NCBI GenBank assembly: GCA_030672345.1
Contig: DAOVGO010000047.1
Coordinates: forward strand, 1-8,256
Source of the DNA: Methanosarcinales archaeon
GTDB lineage: Archaea > Halobacteriota > Methanosarcinia > Methanosarcinales > Methanogasteraceae
Reading direction: 5' to 3'
Length of the DNA stretch: 8,256 nucleotides
Part shown: piece by piece, positions 5,911 through 8,256 of the stretch
Layout: each line of letters opens with the position of its first letter
How positions within the stretch are numbered: the first letter of the stretch is position 1
Position numbers and translations under genes: made by a program
Notes under the pieces: generated by a model
Database searches by the model: none
Told to the model about the DNA's origin: nothing
The model's input: only the letters and a program-made list of their open reading frames with translations

Positions 5911-6417
5911 ATGTCTAACAAGGATAAATTGCAGATAGAATCGCTGGAAGACAAAGTGAAGGATTACGAAGCGCTCAACAAAGCGCTGATGACACTTGCC
6001 GGAGAGGTCTCGTGCGTAATGGAAGAGATGGTGAAAGAAGGCAAGGCTGAGGATATCTTTGCGAGTTTGGGCGAAGCATCCGGAAGGCGGCTTGGCAAAC
6101 GTGCAAGAGAGCAGTTTGGTACGATTGAGAATGTGGAAGAGGCACTGGATACGTTCATACACCGCACGAATATGTGGTATGGATATGATATCGAGATCGA
6201 TCGCATCGAAGATGGTACGATCTATTTCACCGTACTCAAGTGTTTCATACGGGACGTTCTCAGGAATCGTGGGCTTACGACCGAATCTCCACTATGTGGT
6301 ATCACACGCGGCTATCTCAAAGGAGCGTTGAACGAACTCACCGGAAAGGATGTGGATGTAGAGCTCGTGTATGGAGATGTAAACGGCGTCTGCCGGAAGA
6401 AGATCACTGCCAGATAG
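5911..6417 (+). CDS. V4R-like domain protein, paralogue B
   Basis: This 168-residue protein aligns without gaps to paralogue A over nearly its whole length, with roughly two thirds identity. It keeps the charged N-terminal helix, GEASGRRLGKRAREQFG (54-70), HRTNMWYGYDIEIDRIEDGTIYF without its partner's variations, VLKCFIRD, PLCGITRGYLKGALNELTGK and GDVNGVC. Cys35, Cys111, Cys129 and Cys161 are conserved, while Cys19, Cys50 and Cys133 of A are replaced, which points to the four shared Cys as the functional ones. Its ligand and role are unknown, and no enzyme nearby suggests one. Duplication in tandem with retained promoters suggests dosage or subtly different ligand choice, perhaps as homo- or heterodimers. 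It is followed 24 bases later by the hairpin-rich region. Confidence 0.62.
   Translation: MSNKDKLQIESLEDKVKDYEALNKALMTLAGEVSCVMEEMVKEGKAEDIFASLGEASGRRLGKRAREQFGTIENVEEALDTFIHRTNMWYGYDIEIDRIEDGTIYFTVLKCFIRDVLRNRGLTTESPLCGITRGYLKGALNELTGKDVDVELVYGDVNGVCRKKITAR
6308..6395 (+). repeat. 88-bp identical tract shared by the two V4R genes, copy 2
   Basis: This is the second copy of the tract at 5599-5686. The flanks diverge at once on both sides (ACAC/ACAT before; GAAGAAG/TGAAAAG after), as expected for a conversion patch. Confidence 0.95.
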
Positions 6418-6440
6418 AGCAAGGCGCACAATTCGGGTTC

Positions 6441-6766
6441 TTGGGTGTACTGCTTGTTCATGGGTCTGCCACCGAAATAACAGGATTGCTATGCGTGTGC
6501 AGGAGCAAGTCTAAAGCAGATACACCCAATATCCAGGCATATCAGAACTGAATGCGGAATTTAACCGCTGAAGAACATCTTAGAAAAATGTAGTGGTAAC
6601 CCGGAAACGGGATGCCAATCTGAAAGAAAGGTTAACTCAGTGTCTAAAAACGATATAAGACACAGATTGACACTGATTATATAGATTAAAGGCGTTTTTG
6701 GTGTACCCGGAAAATAATAAGAAACGCACATGACCCGGGCTTAGCAGTGCTTATGGCAACGCCTTT
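6441..6766 (+). ncRNA. Candidate structured non-coding RNA
   Basis: No gene is visible, but the plus strand can form a row of stems. TTGGGTGTACTGCTT (6441-6455) pairs with 6514-6529, giving 15 bp with one bulged A. A hairpin at 6537-6555 has 7 bp with a bulge and a GAAC loop, and a weaker one lies at 6575-6591. The hairpin at 6594-6617 has a GAAA tetraloop, 9 pairs including one T-G, and one mismatch. TCAGTGTC (6637-6644) pairs with GACACTGA (6669-6676), and overlapping GTGTCT (6640-6645) can instead pair with AGACAC (6658-6663). AAAGGCGTT (6688-6696) pairs with AACGCCTTT (6758-6766). The GNRA loop and G-U pair favour the plus strand. It may be the 3' untranslated part of the V4R-B transcript or an independent RNA. 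No match to RNase P RNA or SRP RNA is apparent. Confidence 0.4.
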
Positions 6767-7184
6767 GCTACACAACGCTTCCGCATTACTGTCGATGAAA
6801 AAGTGGTTTTCAAAATCGTGGCTACCGCCACTGTTTTTGAGACTCTTACGTACCAGGTTCCATGTGGTTCGTCCATTCGCGCCATTCACGATTCTCCGGA
6901 GTCCGAACACTGCCGTAAGGTGACAGCCCCGGCAGAACCAAACCGATATCCCCTACAAACAAAGACACGAGCCTTTACTCATGCTACAGTTTCATATACT
7001 TGAAAAAACCTGAATCTTGGCACACCACCGGACGTTTGTGGTATCCGTACCCACAGGCTCGTTTGCGATTATCCGGTTGAAGATCTGAGTAACCTGACAG
7101 CCCTGACATGAATGGGCGTATCAGACCCGAGTGCATACAGGTCACAGCTCGCAGAATATCGCTACAAATCCAGATGTTTTCGTT
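6767..7184. other. Non-coding stretch with further hairpins
   Basis: I see no supported gene here on either strand. Hairpins continue: one at 6810-6840 with GTGGC/GCCAC around a TACC loop and an outer TCAAAA/TTTTGA pairing; an 8-bp palindrome CTCCGGAG at 6894-6901; one at 6987-7012; and TGTGG/CCACA at 7037-7055. CCTGACA occurs twice at 7093-7099 and 7102-7108. The stretch may belong to the RNA candidate or be a decayed element. Confidence 0.4.
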
Positions 7185-7382
7185 TCAATCTCCGAGCGGC
7201 ACGACATTTTGAGCCTGTTTTCCTCGTTCGGTTTGCGCAGTGTCAAAAGATACGCGGTCATTATCGTGCACAAACGCCTGGTCTTTTATGGCTGTATAAT
7301 GCACGAAATAATCCTCACCGTCATCGCCAGTGATAAAGCCATATCCTTTCTTGATATTGAACCATTTGACTGTTCCTTCCAT
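7185..7382 (-). CDS. Cold-shock domain protein, CspA family
   Basis: This 65-residue single OB-fold protein begins MEGTVKWFNIKKGYGFI. It carries the RNP1 motif KGYGFI (12-17), with aromatic residues that stack on single-stranded nucleic acid, and an RNP2-like YFVHYT (25-30); the rest is GQAQNV-type strand (here GKQAQNVVPL). Such proteins bind single-stranded RNA and DNA and act as RNA chaperones. They are sporadic in archaea and common in bacteria, so an ancestral transfer is plausible. Two adjacent ATG codons exist (7385 and 7382). The second is preferred because GGAGG at 7390-7394 then has a 7-base spacer, matching the V4R genes. The protein is complete and of normal length. Confidence 0.93.
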   Translation of the reverse strand: MEGTVKWFNIKKGYGFITGDDGEDYFVHYTAIKDQAFVHDNDRVSFDTAQTERGKQAQNVVPLGD

Positions 7383-7389
7383 CATTAAT

Positions 7390-7410
7390 CCTCCACTAAA
7401 ATAATATAAA
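7390..7410 (-). promoter_or_regulatory. cspA-type gene leader: TATA-like element and ribosome binding site
   Basis: On the minus strand TTTATATTAT (7401-7410) lies only about 24 bases before the start, which would place transcription start almost at the ATG. That conflicts with the strong GGAGG at 7390-7394. A second TATA-like AAATATTTATG at 7493-7503 would give a leader of roughly 85 bases that includes the ribosome binding site. The distal promoter seems likelier. Confidence 0.4.
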
Positions 7411-7536
7411 GCCGGAAGAGCTAACTTCCACAGATCGCCTCTCTTTACTTTCGTATTACTTTAGGTTCACTCAACAATGTGGGCAAGCCCTACATAAATA
7501 TTTGGGTAAAATATTTTCGTTCGTTGTTTTGTTGTT

Positions 7537-8256
7537 TCATACGTCCCGGTGCGGCACAAGATCGCAACCCGTGCACGGCAGGCACATCGTCTCTGAAAGG
7601 TCGGCGCTAAGCCCGCAATCATCCAGCACCTTTCGCTCGAATTTTGCCAGCATGAGCAGCCGGTCCGCGCTCGGGCGCGCCGCATTTGGGCAGACATCTG
7701 CAAGGTCCGGGCGGAGTGGATGCAGCGCGAGCGCACGGAGGATCGGGATCACCCCAAGTTCTGCAAGCACCCGTACGCCTTTTTTCACGGTTTTATCAGA
7801 CTCCCCAAGACCGATGATGAAGTTCGAGTAGACCCGGTTCCTGCCAAATATCTCAACAGCACTCTCAAGCGACGCAAGCACAAAATCAAGGTCCATGTCG
7901 GCACATGCGCGTTTAAAGATGCTTCGATCCATTGTTTCAACGTTGTACTTGATTTCCAGAGCTCCTGCCTCTTTCAGAAGAAGGGACGAGTCCGCAGTCG
8001 GATATACCGAAACGCCGATCGGGACATTGTACTTTACAAGCGATTTTACAATGTTGGCAGCCCGTGCAACCTCTTCCTCTGGAGAATGCTCTATCCCGGA
8101 TGTGATAGAGATTGCATGCATGTTTCCTGTTTTGTATGCATCATCAACCAGCTTCAGGACCTCGTCGCGGGTTTTGGTCCTGCCTGCAAGCTTCGGGACC
8201 GGACAGAACGTGCAATCGTATATGCACCGCTCGCTGATGGTGATGTATGCCTGCCC
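7537..8256 (-). CDS. Radical SAM protein, biotin synthase-related (5' end outside window)
   Basis: The last 239 residues are present and the frame is open to the right edge. Residues 11-18 of the visible part hold CIYDCTFC, the CxxxCxxC motif that binds the 4Fe-4S cluster, preceded by strand AYITISER. The barrel follows: HAISITSGIEHSPEEE, PIGVSVYP, EIKYNVETMD, YSNFIIGLGES (with an SAM-site glycine-rich turn) and HPLRPDLA. The tail carries MCLPCTGCDLVP, three Cys that could bind an auxiliary iron-sulfur cluster. This arrangement resembles the biotin-synthase-related radical SAM proteins of archaea (COG2516 type), whose substrates are largely unknown. The subfamily call is from pattern memory. 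It is transcribed toward cspA, 151 bases away, in the same direction. Substrate and pathway cannot be told from the window. Confidence 0.85.
   Translation of the reverse strand, partial: GQAYITISERCIYDCTFCPVPKLAGRTKTRDEVLKLVDDAYKTGNMHAISITSGIEHSPEEEVARAANIVKSLVKYNVPIGVSVYPTADSSLLLKEAGALEIKYNVETMDRSIFKRACADMDLDFVLASLESAVEIFGRNRVYSNFIIGLGESDKTVKKGVRVLAELGVIPILRALALHPLRPDLADVCPNAARPSADRLLMLAKFERKVLDDCGLSADLSETMCLPCTGCDLVPHRDV

Noticed and set aside
6422..6429. GTGCGCC on the minus strand, like a group II intron 5' end
   Set aside because: An intron starting here would run directly into the intact V4R-B gene, so the match is taken as chance.
6686..7003. Overlapping open frames on both strands of about 66-74 codons
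   Set aside because: They have no ribosome binding site, no recognisable family and overlap strong hairpins; the predicted peptides look like non-coding translation.
7028..7063. Minus-strand GAGCC...ACGTCCGGT resembling group II intron domain V
   Set aside because: The lower helix does not pair properly, no intron-encoded protein lies upstream, and the strand is opposite to the domain I-like motifs at 6560-6670.
7181..7205. GTTTCAATC followed by CTCCGAG, like the end of an archaeal CRISPR repeat
   Set aside because: It occurs once, overlaps the stop region of the cold-shock gene, and no second copy or spacer pattern is present.

Overview
The window is archaeal, most likely euryarchaeal and plausibly related to methanogens or ANME lineages (the last step is inference). 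It carries a compact ribosomal-protein cluster in archaeal gene order with the archaeal/eukaryal-type RNase P protein Rnp1. Leaders combine TTTATAT-like TATA boxes with GGAGG or GGTGA ribosome binding sites. One edge gene is a histone-deacetylase-fold enzyme.

Layout. (1) 2-88, plus strand: the last 28 codons of a histone deacetylase family protein, followed by a hairpin at 94-118. (2) 89-436: a convergent gap with no gene I can support. (3) 437-4939, all minus strand: transcription runs L23, L2, S19, L22, S3, L29, Rnp1, S17, L14. Spacing is tight: S17 and L14 overlap by 4 bases and L22 abuts S3. The block starts abruptly at L23, with no L3 or L4 upstream, and ends abruptly at L14, with no L24, S4e or L5 downstream, so it is a detached piece of the usual S10/spc superoperon. 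No SUI1 gene lies between L29 and Rnp1. (4) 5202-5711 and 5911-6417, plus strand: two tandem paralogues of about 169 residues with a C-terminal V4R-like (4-vinyl reductase/hydrocarbon-binding) region, each with its own near-identical promoter layout. (5) 6418-7184: about 770 bases without a gene but rich in base-paired potential, including a 15-bp stem with one bulge and a row of smaller hairpins. I propose a structured non-coding RNA here. (6) 7185-7382, minus: a CspA-type cold-shock protein. (7) 7537-8256, minus: a radical SAM enzyme running off the right edge.

The ribosomal genes act together in ribosome assembly, and Rnp1 links the operon to tRNA 5' maturation. The V4R pair may bind small ligands or sense redox state; no partner gene in the window fixes their role.

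The most unusual points are the structured RNA candidate at 6441-6766, an 88-bp identical tract shared by the otherwise diverged V4R paralogues, a Rnp1 enlarged by a 36-bp tandem duplication, a ribosomal protein S3 with a Pro/Ala/Glu linker and a duplicated His-rich tail, and the truncated gene order of the ribosomal block.
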